Assembly (NCBI GenBank): GCA_050943535.1
Contig: JBMNPJ010000003.1
Location: forward strand, 233,793 to 297,792
Source: Massiliimalia sp050943535
Lineage (GTDB): Bacteria; Bacillota; Clostridia; Oscillospirales; Ruminococcaceae
Length of the DNA: 64,000 nucleotides
Reading direction: 5' to 3'
Under the pieces are notes generated by a model. It was not told the origin of the DNA and did not search any database. It saw nothing but the letters and a program-made list of their open reading frames with translations. Position numbers and translations under genes: made by a program. Numbering within the stretch: the stretch's first letter is position 1; each line of letters starts with the position of its first letter. This document shows positions 52,480 through 59,754 of this stretch, in pieces.

Positions 52480-53349
52480 ATGACTGAAGTAATCGGAATC
52501 CGATTTAAAAGTGTCGGAAAGGTATATTATTTTGCTCCCCAGGGAAAAACAGTAAAGGTAGGGGATCAGGTGATTGTAGAAACGGCTCGGGGAATTGAGT
52601 GCGGTGAAGTGGTAATGGAAAACCGTCAGGTGCCGGACGAAAAAATCGTCAGTCCTTTAAAGCCGGTGATTCGAATCGCCAATAAAGAAGACTTGAAGAC
52701 AGTAGAAAAGAATAAACAAAAAGAAGAAGAAGCCTTTCAGATCTGCCTTTCTAAAATTGCTAAGCATAAGCTGAATATGAAACTGGTGGATGTGGAATAT
52801 ACTTTTGATAATAATAAGATCCTCTTTTATTTTACCGCAGATGGCCGGGTGGATTTCCGGGAACTGGTAAAGGATTTGGCTTCTGTGTTTAAAACCAGAA
52901 TCGAACTGCGCCAGATTGGGGTGCGCGATGAAGCAAAAATGCTGGGAGGTCTTGGCATTTGTGGCCGGCCTTTCTGTTGTTCTTCCTTTTTGGGAGAATT
53001 TCAGCCGGTTTCTATTAAGATGGCAAAGGAACAGGGGCTGTCTTTAAATCCTACCAAAATTTCCGGGACCTGCGGCAGATTAATGTGCTGCTTAAAATAT
53101 GAGCAGGATGCTTACGAGGATCTGCTTTCCATTACGCCGAAAGTGGGAGCCTATGTTAAAACACCGGAAGGCAAAGGAAAAGTGGTGGATGTCAATCTGC
53201 TTACTGGAATGCTGAAGGTAGCTTTGGACACAAAACCGGATGCAGCACCTCATCCATTCCACCGGAAAGATGTGGTTTTAATTAAAGACGCTCAGATTAA
53301 ACTTAACCGGGATGAACTGGCGGCTTTGTCTCAATTAGAGGACAAATAG
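52480..53349 (+). CDS. ricT: PSP1-domain protein RicT (YaaT)
   Basis: 289 residues. The PSP1 C-terminal domain and the cysteine motifs CGRPFCCSSFL and CGRLMCCLKYEQD are diagnostic. In Bacillus, RicT with RicA and RicF forms a Fe-S complex that steers RNase Y mRNA cleavage and affects sporulation and competence. GAGGAGGG lies 6 bases before the ATG at 52480. It follows holB by 60 bp, the same order as in Bacillus. Confidence 0.94.
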   Translation: MTEVIGIRFKSVGKVYYFAPQGKTVKVGDQVIVETARGIECGEVVMENRQVPDEKIVSPLKPVIRIANKEDLKTVEKNKQKEEEAFQICLSKIAKHKLNMKLVDVEYTFDNNKILFYFTADGRVDFRELVKDLASVFKTRIELRQIGVRDEAKMLGGLGICGRPFCCSSFLGEFQPVSIKMAKEQGLSLNPTKISGTCGRLMCCLKYEQDAYEDLLSITPKVGAYVKTPEGKGKVVDVNLLTGMLKVALDTKPDAAPHPFHRKDVVLIKDAQIKLNRDELAALSQLEDK

Positions 53350-53393
53350 AGTGGTTTTGTAAGGATATGCTAATGTAAAATTTGTGTGTCATA

Positions 53394-53422
53394 TTGCAAA
53401 TCCCTATTGTTTGTGATAAAAT
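53394..53422 (+). promoter_or_regulatory. Ferredoxin gene promoter
   Basis: TTGCAA (53394-53399) and TAAAAT (53417-53422) with a 17-bp spacer. Confidence 0.65.
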
Positions 53423-53452
53423 AAAGGAAATTAATAAGGAGGTGTTTTCATT

Positions 53453-53623
53453 ATGGCATATAAAATTAATGATGAATGCATCATGTGTGGTGCTTGTGAA
53501 GCTGGCTGCCCAGTAAACGCTATTTCTGCAGGAGATGACAAATATGTGATCGATGCGGATACTTGCATTGATTGCGGCGCTTGTGCAGATGCTTGCCCAG
53601 TAGGAGCTCCTCAGGCTGAATAA
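53453..53623 (+). CDS. 2[4Fe-4S] ferredoxin
   Basis: 56 residues, the classic clostridial ferredoxin size. Two CxxCxxCxxxCP motifs are present: CIMCGACEAGCPVNA (residues 9-23) and CIDCGACADACPVGA (near 38-52). It is an electron carrier for pyruvate:ferredoxin oxidoreductase, hydrogenase and similar enzymes. AAGGAGGTG lies 7 bases before the ATG. It is monocistronic, with a strong promoter and a terminator right after it, and uses high-expression codons. Confidence 0.96.
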   Translation: MAYKINDECIMCGACEAGCPVNAISAGDDKYVIDADTCIDCGACADACPVGAPQAE

Positions 53624-53640
53624 TTGATGTAAGGAACGAA

Positions 53641-53668
53641 GCCGTCTGTAAATACAGGCGGTTTTTTT
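53641..53668 (+). terminator. Terminator after the ferredoxin gene
   Basis: GCCGTCTGTA pairs with TACAGGCGGT, followed by a T-run. Confidence 0.85.
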
Positions 53669-53809
53669 CTTCGCAGTGAAAAGGGAACTCATGGGCGGAG
53701 AGTCGAACATTTTGAAAGAATCATAATTATTTGAAATAGATGATTACATAATTGAAGAAATTGTAAAATGCTTATTTCGTAAAATATTTGGGAAAGGAGC
53801 AGGTTTGTT

Positions 53810-54430
53810 ATGAGCAGAACAAGACTGGAAAATCCAGTGTATCAGCAGATTGCAGTTGACTTGGCGTCAAAAGTGGTGAATGGAAAATATCCCTTGGGAG
53901 AGAAAATCAAAGGACGTTCCACCTTGGCCAGTTACTATAATGTGTCTCCGGAAACCATCCGGAAAGCGGTATGTATTTTGGAAGATGTAGGGATTGTCAG
54001 TGTGCATCCCGGAGTAGGCATTGAAGTGGTTTCTGTGGATGCCGCCAAGGATTTTTTAAGCAAATATCATGATGTCAGCAATTTAAACAGCATCAAAAAA
54101 GATATTTTGGATATTGTGAAAAACCAAAATGAACAGGCAAAACGGCTGCAGGAAACAGTCAATGAACTGTTGGACTGTACTGAACGGTTTCGGGATTTAA
54201 ATCCGTTTACTCCTTTTGAAATTGAAATTACCAAAAATATGAAATACTTAAACAAAACTGTAAGTGAGATTAATTTTTGGCAGAACACCATGGCTACCAT
54301 TATCGCAATCAAACGGGGCGGCAAGATTATTTTGTCACCAGGTTCTTATGCTACATTAAAAGAAAATGATGTGATTTATATCATTGCCAGCGAGGAATCC
54401 TACAATCGGGTAAAAATGTTTTTGTATTAA
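53810..54430 (+). CDS. GntR-type regulator with RCK_C (TrkA-C) domain, BusR-like
   Basis: 206 residues. A GntR winged helix spans about residues 8-75 (YQQIAVDLASKVVNGKYPLG, VSPETIRKAVCILEDVG), then a coiled-coil-like linker (KNQNEQAKRLQETVNELLD), then a C-terminal RCK_C domain (TIIAIKRGGKIILSPGSYATLKENDVIYIIASEES). In streptococci and lactococci this architecture is BusR, which binds c-di-AMP in the RCK_C domain and represses betaine uptake genes. No busAB/opuA-type genes lie next door, so its target is unknown. GGAAAGGAGC precedes the ATG. Confidence 0.88.
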   Translation: MSRTRLENPVYQQIAVDLASKVVNGKYPLGEKIKGRSTLASYYNVSPETIRKAVCILEDVGIVSVHPGVGIEVVSVDAAKDFLSKYHDVSNLNSIKKDILDIVKNQNEQAKRLQETVNELLDCTERFRDLNPFTPFEIEITKNMKYLNKTVSEINFWQNTMATIIAIKRGGKIILSPGSYATLKENDVIYIIASEESYNRVKMFLY

Positions 54431-54516
54431 GACACACTTTGTTTTCAGGAGATTGTTTAACATATTTCGTACTTTTGAACAGTTTTGAAATTCTGTTTGC
54501 GGGTGGGAAAAAGGTG

Positions 54517-54545
54517 TTTACAACCCTACTTTTGTGTGGTAAAAT
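54517..54545 (+). promoter_or_regulatory. Promoter of the YerC-like/methyltransferase unit
   Basis: TTTACA (54517-54522) and TAAAAT (54540-54545) with a 17-bp spacer, giving a leader of about 135 bases. Confidence 0.65.
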
Positions 54546-54560
54546 GATATCGAGGAAAAA

Positions 54561-54687
54561 TTTCACACTCTAAAGTATAAAACTGTAAAAGACTTTAGTG
54601 CTGATGTGAAAAGTATGAGAGGGTATCAAAAATAACTGCAGAAAGGTGGTAAAACACAGCAAGGTTCGCAAGCTGTGATGCAAAAGT
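54561..54687 (+). promoter_or_regulatory. Structured leader RNA with hairpin between Shine-Dalgarno and start codon
   Basis: TTTCACA (54561-54567) and CTAAAGT (54570-54576) pair with ACTTTAG (54592-54598) and TGTGAAA (54605-54611). Next comes the binding site AAAGGTGG (54642-54649), then a second hairpin CACAGC/GCTGTG (54655-54677) before the ATG at 54688. No other ribosome binding site is near the ATG, and a TGA lies in frame 12 bases before it. Confidence 0.6.
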
Positions 54688-54996
54688 ATGATGAACGACA
54701 AACTGAAACAGATGAACATTGAATTTTTGTTTCGCGCTGTATTAAAGCTGGAAACAATGGAAGAATGCTATAAATTTTTTGAGGACTTGTGTACGGTTCC
54801 GGAATTAAAAGCAATGTCCCAGCGGATTTTGGTGGCGAAAATGCTCAGTGACAATCGCGTTTACAGCGATATTGTTAACGAAACCGGAGCAAGTACGGCT
54901 ACCATCAGCCGGGTAAACCGTTCTTTAAACTATGGCAGCGACGGATACGCAACCGTATTTAAACGGATGGAAGAAGATGAAAAAGCGGAATCATAA
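54688..54996 (+). CDS. TrpR-like protein YerC/YecD
   Basis: 102 residues. FLFRAVLKLETMEECYKFFEDLCTV and LKAMSQRILVAKMLSDNRVYSDI lead into the helix-turn-helix ETGASTATISRVNRSLNYG, as in the YerC/YecD branch of the Trp repressor fold. Function is poorly known; it is probably a DNA-binding regulator. The start is one of two adjacent ATGs (54688, 54691). The only good ribosome binding site is 38 bases upstream and separated by a hairpin. It is followed after 9 bp by a methyltransferase gene. Confidence 0.87.
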   Translation: MMNDKLKQMNIEFLFRAVLKLETMEECYKFFEDLCTVPELKAMSQRILVAKMLSDNRVYSDIVNETGASTATISRVNRSLNYGSDGYATVFKRMEEDEKAES

Positions 54997-55005
54997 AAAA
55001 TTGAT

Positions 55006-55782
55006 ATGAGTACAAATTATGAAAATTTTGCTGCGTCTTATGATGAGCTGACCCGCAATGTGGATTATGAAGCAAGGGGTGAATATTTTCACCGGATTTT
55101 GCGGCAGTATGGAAAAGATCATGGGATTTTACTGGATCTGGCCTGTGGAACGGGAACGCTCAGTGAATATTTTGCGGCGCAGGGATATGATGTGATCGGT
55201 GTAGACAGTTCTGAAGAAATGCTCAATCTGGCTTTGGAAAAGAAGATGGAGTCACAGAGCAATGTAATGTATCTGTGCCAACAGATGCAGCAATTGGATT
55301 TGTTCGGAACGGTGGATATTGTCATCTGTGCTTTGGACAGCCTCAATCATTTGGCTGACTTAGAAGAGGTTGCCCAGACTTTGGATCGTGTTTCTCTGTT
55401 TCTCAATGAAAACGGATTGGTGGTATTTGACGTGAATACCATTTATAAACACGAGCAGGTGCTGGGGAATCACACCTTTGTATACGATTGTCCGGATGTA
55501 TACTGTGTATGGCAGAATACTTTGCAGGACAATCATGTGGTGCAGATTGATTTGGATTTGTTTGAGTACGATGAGGAAAATGACTGCTATTATCGCAGTG
55601 AAGAACATTTTTGCGAACGGGCATATTCTCATGAAGAACTGTGTTCTGTGCTGGAACAGACTGGGTTTGAGTTATTGGCGGTTTATGGGGACGATTCCTT
55701 TGATCCGCCGGAGGAAACCACTCAGCGGGCAGTTTATGTACTGCGAAATCGGTTTTGCCGAAATCATGCGGCAGAAGAGTGA
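55006..55782 (+). CDS. Class I SAM-dependent methyltransferase
   Basis: 258 residues. The SAM-binding motif LLDLACGTGTLSEYFA lies near residues 42-57, followed by the acidic strand VIGVDSSEEML and the post-motif DIVICALDSLNHL. The C-terminal part (RSEEHFCERAYSHEELCSVL) fits small-molecule methyltransferases of the ubiquinone/menaquinone-like group. The substrate is unknown. The start is 9 bp after the YerC-like stop without a clear binding site, so it is probably translated by coupling. Confidence 0.87.
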   Translation: MSTNYENFAASYDELTRNVDYEARGEYFHRILRQYGKDHGILLDLACGTGTLSEYFAAQGYDVIGVDSSEEMLNLALEKKMESQSNVMYLCQQMQQLDLFGTVDIVICALDSLNHLADLEEVAQTLDRVSLFLNENGLVVFDVNTIYKHEQVLGNHTFVYDCPDVYCVWQNTLQDNHVVQIDLDLFEYDEENDCYYRSEEHFCERAYSHEELCSVLEQTGFELLAVYGDDSFDPPEETTQRAVYVLRNRFCRNHAAEE

Positions 55783-55797
55783 ACGGGTATAAAAGAG

Positions 55798-55848
55798 AAA
55801 GGAGCGGCTTATCAGGCGATTTTGCCTGATAAGCTTTGAAGTTTTATG
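55798..55848 (+). promoter_or_regulatory. hslO ribosome binding site separated from the ATG by a perfect hairpin
   Basis: AAAGGAG (55798-55804) is followed by GCTTATCAGGC (55807-55817), loop GATTTT, and GCCTGATAAGC (55824-55834), an 11-bp perfect stem. The ATG comes at 55846. Linear spacing is 41 bases; with the hairpin folded out it is about 13. Confidence 0.6.
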
Positions 55849-56727
55849 GGAAAATTAGTAAGAACAATTTCAGCAGATGGGTCTGTAATGGCATGTGCGG
55901 TGAATACTACCGATATGGTGGCCAGAATGGAGCAGATCCACAAAACTTCTGCTGTAGTAACAGCAGGATTGGGACGCCTTACAACTGCGGCGTCTATGAT
56001 GGGGATTTTGTTAAAAGGGGAAAATGACAGCCTGACTTTGCGGGTAGAAGGTCATGGTCCCACAGGAACCTTGATGGCTGTGGCAAACAGCCGGGGAAAT
56101 GTTAAGTCCTATGTGGAAAATCCGGTAGTAGAACTGCCCCTGAATGACAAGGGAAAACTGGATGTATCCAAAGCTGTAGGAAATGATGGGATTTTATATG
56201 TGATTAAGGATTTGGGACTGAAAGAACCTTATGTGGGACAGGTTCCGCTGGTATCCGGTGAAATTGCAGAGGATATCACCCAGTATTACGCTACCAGTGA
56301 ACAGACCCCTACTGTATGCGGGTTAGGTGTGCTGGTGAATCCGGATTTGACTGTTCGGGCAGCTGGTGGATATTTGGTACAGCTTTTGCCGTTTGCCGAT
56401 GAATCCTGCATTGACCGGTTGGAAGAAAACTTGAAAAAAATGCCGTCTGTTTCTTCTATGTTTGATCAGGGCATAGAACCGGAACAAATCTGTAATATGC
56501 TGCTGGAAGGATTGGAACCCAATCTGTTGGACGAGTTTGTAACCGGATATGAATGTGACTGTTCTCGTCAGAGAGTAGAACGGGCACTGATCAGTATTGG
56601 CGCAGAAGAATTAAAACGGATGCGGGATGAAGAGGAAAAGGTGGAAGTAAACTGCCAATTTTGCGATAAAAAGTATTATTTTTCTAAACAAGATCTGGAT
56701 GTTTTAATTAAAAACGCCAAAAAATAA
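55846..56727 (+). CDS. hslO: Hsp33 redox-regulated chaperone
   Basis: 293 residues, standard Hsp33. The N-terminal domain shows VRTISADGSVMACAVNTTDM and LRVEGHGPTGTLMAVANSRG. The redox-switch zinc site near the C-terminus is CDC (near residue 240) and CQFC (near 270). On oxidation the zinc is released, and the protein dimerises and holds unfolded proteins. It lies 63 bp after the methyltransferase gene. The hairpin between its ribosome binding site and ATG could allow temperature or other control (inference). The tRNA block follows. Confidence 0.95.
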   Translation: MGKLVRTISADGSVMACAVNTTDMVARMEQIHKTSAVVTAGLGRLTTAASMMGILLKGENDSLTLRVEGHGPTGTLMAVANSRGNVKSYVENPVVELPLNDKGKLDVSKAVGNDGILYVIKDLGLKEPYVGQVPLVSGEIAEDITQYYATSEQTPTVCGLGVLVNPDLTVRAAGGYLVQLLPFADESCIDRLEENLKKMPSVSSMFDQGIEPEQICNMLLEGLEPNLLDEFVTGYECDCSRQRVERALISIGAEELKRMRDEEEKVEVNCQFCDKKYYFSKQDLDVLIKNAKK

Positions 56728-56745
56728 AAATCCTTTGATTTTTTC

Positions 56746-56774
56746 TTGACAAACAGGAATCTATCTGATAAAAT
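56746..56774 (+). promoter_or_regulatory. Promoter of the Val/Gly/Cys tRNA cluster
   Basis: TTGACA (56746-56751) and TAAAAT (56769-56774) with a 17-bp spacer. Confidence 0.8.
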
Positions 56775-56817
56775 AATATTCGTCGCTGAGGGAAACACCA
56801 AGGCGACACAGATGGAT

Positions 56818-56893
56818 GGGAGCATAGCTCAGCTGGGAGAGCATCTGCCTTACAAGCAGAGGGTCACAGGTTCGAGCCCTGTTGTTCCCACCA
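56818..56893 (+). tRNA. tRNA-Val (anticodon TAC)
   Basis: Acceptor GGGAGCA/TGTTCCC, anticodon loop CTTACAA, T-arm GGTTCGAGCCC-type, and an encoded CCA. Confidence 0.96.
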
Positions 56894-56898
56894 CATTT

Positions 56899-56974
56899 GC
56901 GGATTTAGCTCATCTGGTAGAGCGCCACCTTGCCAAGGTGGAGGTAGCGAGTTCGAGCCTCGTAATCCGCTCCA
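56899..56974 (+). tRNA. tRNA-Gly (anticodon GCC)
   Basis: Acceptor GCGGATT/AATCCGC, anticodon loop TTGCCAA in a CCACC/GGTGG stem, and an encoded CCA. Confidence 0.97.
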
Positions 56975-56979
56975 TTCTT

Positions 56980-57007
56980 CGCCTAACATTTTGTTAGGCG
57001 ATTCTTA
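56980..57007 (+). terminator. Hairpin between tRNA-Gly and tRNA-Cys
   Basis: CGCCTAAC pairs with GTTAGGCG, followed by ATTCTTAT. It is a weak terminator or processing hairpin within the cluster. Confidence 0.5.
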
Positions 57008-57034
57008 TAGAGACAGTTTTACTGTCCCACATGC

Positions 57035-57108
57035 GGTACCATAGCCAAGTGGTAAGGCAGAGGTCTGCAACACCTTCATCCCCAGTTCAAATCTGGGTGG
57101 TACCTCCA
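57035..57108 (+). tRNA. tRNA-Cys (anticodon GCA)
   Basis: Acceptor GGTACCA/TGGTACC, anticodon loop CTGCAAC with GCA, and an encoded CCA after discriminator T. Confidence 0.96.
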
Positions 57109-57146
57109 AAAAAGACAAGGAACAAATTGTTCCTTGTCTTTTTTTG
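57109..57146. terminator. Terminator after tRNA-Cys
   Basis: AAAAGACAAGGAACAA pairs with TTGTTCCTTGTCTTTT, followed by TTT. Confidence 0.9.
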
Positions 57147-57196
57147 TTATCTATACATGATTACAATTGAAACGTTACCTTAAAAACAGAATGATT

Positions 57197-57706
57197 TTAC
57201 TCCTTTTTTCGTGTCAAGAAAATTCCAATGATTGCACCAATCATTATAATCGGTGATACTCTCACAAATAACCATTCCAATGAGTGAAATGCCACTCCAA
57301 GAACGGCAGTTTCAGGATTATGATAATCCCATCCCAAGTAAGGACTTTCTAATAGAAATAGAACTGCAAAAGCGATTACAATAAGGACACATAATGAAAT
57401 AAGAATCCAATGCAGAATCTTTTTCCTTGTAGTTTTTCTCTGTGCAAGCTGCAGATTTATCACTTCTAGTTTTGCAGAGATTGCTTTTAGGTCATCTGCT
57501 TGCGGCTGGGTGACAGTTTCACCAAGCAATGTGCTGACAGGTGTTTCAAATACTTCTGATAGTGTGATTAGCATATCAGAATCAGGAACGGATAGTCCTT
57601 GTTCCCATTTGGAAATGGTCTGTCTCACTACGTTCAGCTTCACAGCAAGTTCTTGTTGTGAAAGGCCTTTTGATTTTCTGAGTGATTTAATGTTTTCGTT
57701 GAGCAT
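57197..57706 (-). CDS. Membrane-bound XRE-family helix-turn-helix regulator
   Basis: 169 residues. An XRE/Cro HTH spans residues 5-60 (IKSLRKSKGLSQQELAVKLN, VRQTISKWEQGLSVPDSDML). A linker leads to two or three hydrophobic helices (HWILISLCVLIVIAFAVLFLL and VSPIIMIGAIIGIFL). HTH proteins with C-terminal membrane anchors are common in Firmicutes and often sense the envelope; the signal here is unknown. AAAGGAG precedes the ATG. It is monocistronic. Confidence 0.88.
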   Translation of the reverse strand: MLNENIKSLRKSKGLSQQELAVKLNVVRQTISKWEQGLSVPDSDMLITLSEVFETPVSTLLGETVTQPQADDLKAISAKLEVINLQLAQRKTTRKKILHWILISLCVLIVIAFAVLFLLESPYLGWDYHNPETAVLGVAFHSLEWLFVRVSPIIMIGAIIGIFLTRKKE

Positions 57707-57866
57707 TGGGGATAGTCTCCTTTCTTTCGGCTGTTACCATTATTGTAGGCGAAATGCTCCGTTGCTGCAAGCAACGCATGTTAACATCTTTAGAAAAATG
57801 TGGTGGGAGACCGTTAGTGTTTTATTGAGGTTAATAAAAGGTGAACTCTCTAGGGGTTTGAGCGGA

Positions 57867-58712
57867 TTACAAAGATTCCCGCAGTGAAGTAGGAGCGCAG
57901 GCATATACTTTTTTATAAGCGCGGAAAAAAACAGAATAGTCCCGGAAGCCTACCTGGTTAGAAGCTTCGCCGGCAGGAACTCCCTGGGCGATCAGCTGTC
58001 GGGCAGCTGCCAGACGCTTTCGGATAATATAGTCCATAACAGTGGTGCCGGTTGCTTTTTTAAACAGGTTTCCCAAATGGTATTTGCTGACAAAGAACTG
58101 CTTGGAAAGGGAATCCAGCGTAATTGGGTCAGCAAGGTGGTTGTTCAGGTAATGGATAATTTCTTCTGCTATGGGGAAAGAAGCGATAGGCTGAGAACTT
58201 TCTGTTTTTTGACTCATCATGAGAATTTGCAGAAGCAGATTTTCCATGCGGATGCGGATCGCATTGTCCCGGATTTTTTTCGGCATTTGGGTAGCTTGAA
58301 ACAGCTGGCTAAAAAAGGATTCTATATGGAAGCTTTCTGCATTTGGATAGTAGATGGTTTGTTCCAGTGGATTGGGCTGGAATGGGGTCAACAGCAGTTT
58401 TGCCGTTTCAGGAGGAAACATGTTGGGCGAAAAATGAAGGGTACACCGTTCATAAGGCAGATCAGAATCCACTTTGAAACCGTGAAATACGTTGGGATAA
58501 AACAAAAACATGCTTCCGGGAACAGGATGGTATTCTCTGCCTTCTACTAGATAACGGACATCGCCGTTCATGAAATAATAAATTTCATAAGAGTCGTGGC
58601 AGTGGAGTGAAAAGTCTTTGGAAGGAAGATTGGTTTTAGAATGTCCCGTATTGATCCACTGATCAGAAAAAGAATAGCTTTTGTACGGAAAAGTAGAGGA
58701 ATGGCTGTGCAT
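57867..58712 (-). CDS. AraC-family transcriptional regulator
   Basis: 281 residues. The N-terminal cupin effector domain has DFSLHCHDSYEIYYFMNGDV and GSMFLFYPNVFHGFK. The C-terminal double HTH starts DPITLDSLSKQFFVSKYHLG and continues ASNQVGFRDYSVFFRAYKKVY. It is divergent from the four-gene sugar operon starting at 58945, so it is very probably its sugar-responsive activator. The ATG follows AAAGGAGACC. Confidence 0.92.
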   Translation of the reverse strand: MHSHSSTFPYKSYSFSDQWINTGHSKTNLPSKDFSLHCHDSYEIYYFMNGDVRYLVEGREYHPVPGSMFLFYPNVFHGFKVDSDLPYERCTLHFSPNMFPPETAKLLLTPFQPNPLEQTIYYPNAESFHIESFFSQLFQATQMPKKIRDNAIRIRMENLLLQILMMSQKTESSQPIASFPIAEEIIHYLNNHLADPITLDSLSKQFFVSKYHLGNLFKKATGTTVMDYIIRKRLAAARQLIAQGVPAGEASNQVGFRDYSVFFRAYKKVYACAPTSLRESL

Positions 58713-58944
58713 ATGGGTCTCCTTTCACGGTTTTCTTTTCCTAAAGTATAAACAAAAATCAAAATATTTGCAATATAAAATACAGGATAAACAATGGGAT
58801 TTTATCCTGTGAGTGCTATACTATTACTTGAAATATACTGGTAAAACCGCAGTTGTTCTGTAATTTTACAAATTTATTTAAGATTGCATTTTTTGTGATT
58901 TTATTCGGTGAAAACAATTGCGGTAATTTTGAGGAGGCTTTTTT
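58713..58944. promoter_or_regulatory. Divergent control region of the sugar operon
   Basis: TGCTATACT (58814-58822) is an extended -10 for the rightward operon; its -35 is poor, as expected for an AraC-activated promoter. The binding site GAGGAGG precedes the first gene. Confidence 0.5.
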
Positions 58945-59718
58945 ATGATAGCAGGCGCTCAGCTGTTTACTTTACGGGATTATACACAAACAGAAAGAGA
59001 TTTGGAACGGACACTGAAAAAAGTAGCGGAGATTGGGTATGAAACAGTTCAGGTTTCCGCCATCGGAAAGATTGCTCCTGCAAGACTGCGGGAAATCTGC
59101 GATAATTTGGGACTTAAAATTGTATTGACCCACAGTGACCCAAACAGAATTTTAAATGATACAGATGCCCTGATTGAAGAACACAATATTTTAGGTTGTG
59201 ACTATATTGGATTGGGTGCGATGCCGGATAAATATCGCCGGAAAGAGTGGTACCGGTATTTTGCAGAAGATTATAAAGAACCGGCACAAAAGATTGCCAA
59301 AGCCGGAAAACGCTTTTTATATCACAACCACAATTTTGAATTTCAGAAAATAGACGGAAAACGGATTATCGAACGGTTGTTAGAGGATTTTACCCCCGAA
59401 GAAATGGGAATTACATTGGATACCTACTGGGTTCAGGCAGGCGGCGCTGATATTGATCAGTGGTTGGAAATCCTCAAAGACAGAATTCCCTGTGTTCATT
59501 TAAAAGATATGACTGTCAATGGTTTTCAGCAGCGGATGGCTCCGGTAATGGAAGGAAATTTGAATTTTCCTAAAATTCTAAGCAAAATGGCTCAGCTGGG
59601 GACAGTGAAATATTTGTTGGTAGAGCAGGATGACTGTTATGGAGAAGATCCATTTGCATGTTTGAAAACCAGTTACGACAATTTAAAAGGTCAGCTGGAT
59701 CGGATGAACCTCAAATGA
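58945..59718 (+). CDS. Sugar phosphate isomerase/epimerase (TIM barrel)
   Basis: 257 residues of the xylose-isomerase-like superfamily. It starts AGAQLFTLRDYTQTERDLER. Likely metal ligands lie in FLYHNHNFEF, GITLDTYWVQAGGADI, CVHLKDM and LVEQDDCYGED. It shares order and size with IolE/3-keto-sugar epimerase-like proteins. First gene of a four-gene operon (isomerase, dehydrogenase, isomerase, dehydrogenase) under the divergent AraC regulator. Confidence 0.88.
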   Translation: MIAGAQLFTLRDYTQTERDLERTLKKVAEIGYETVQVSAIGKIAPARLREICDNLGLKIVLTHSDPNRILNDTDALIEEHNILGCDYIGLGAMPDKYRRKEWYRYFAEDYKEPAQKIAKAGKRFLYHNHNFEFQKIDGKRIIERLLEDFTPEEMGITLDTYWVQAGGADIDQWLEILKDRIPCVHLKDMTVNGFQQRMAPVMEGNLNFPKILSKMAQLGTVKYLLVEQDDCYGEDPFACLKTSYDNLKGQLDRMNLK

Positions 59719-59754
59719 TTTTAGATTATTGAAATTCCCGGAAAGGAAGCGGAA

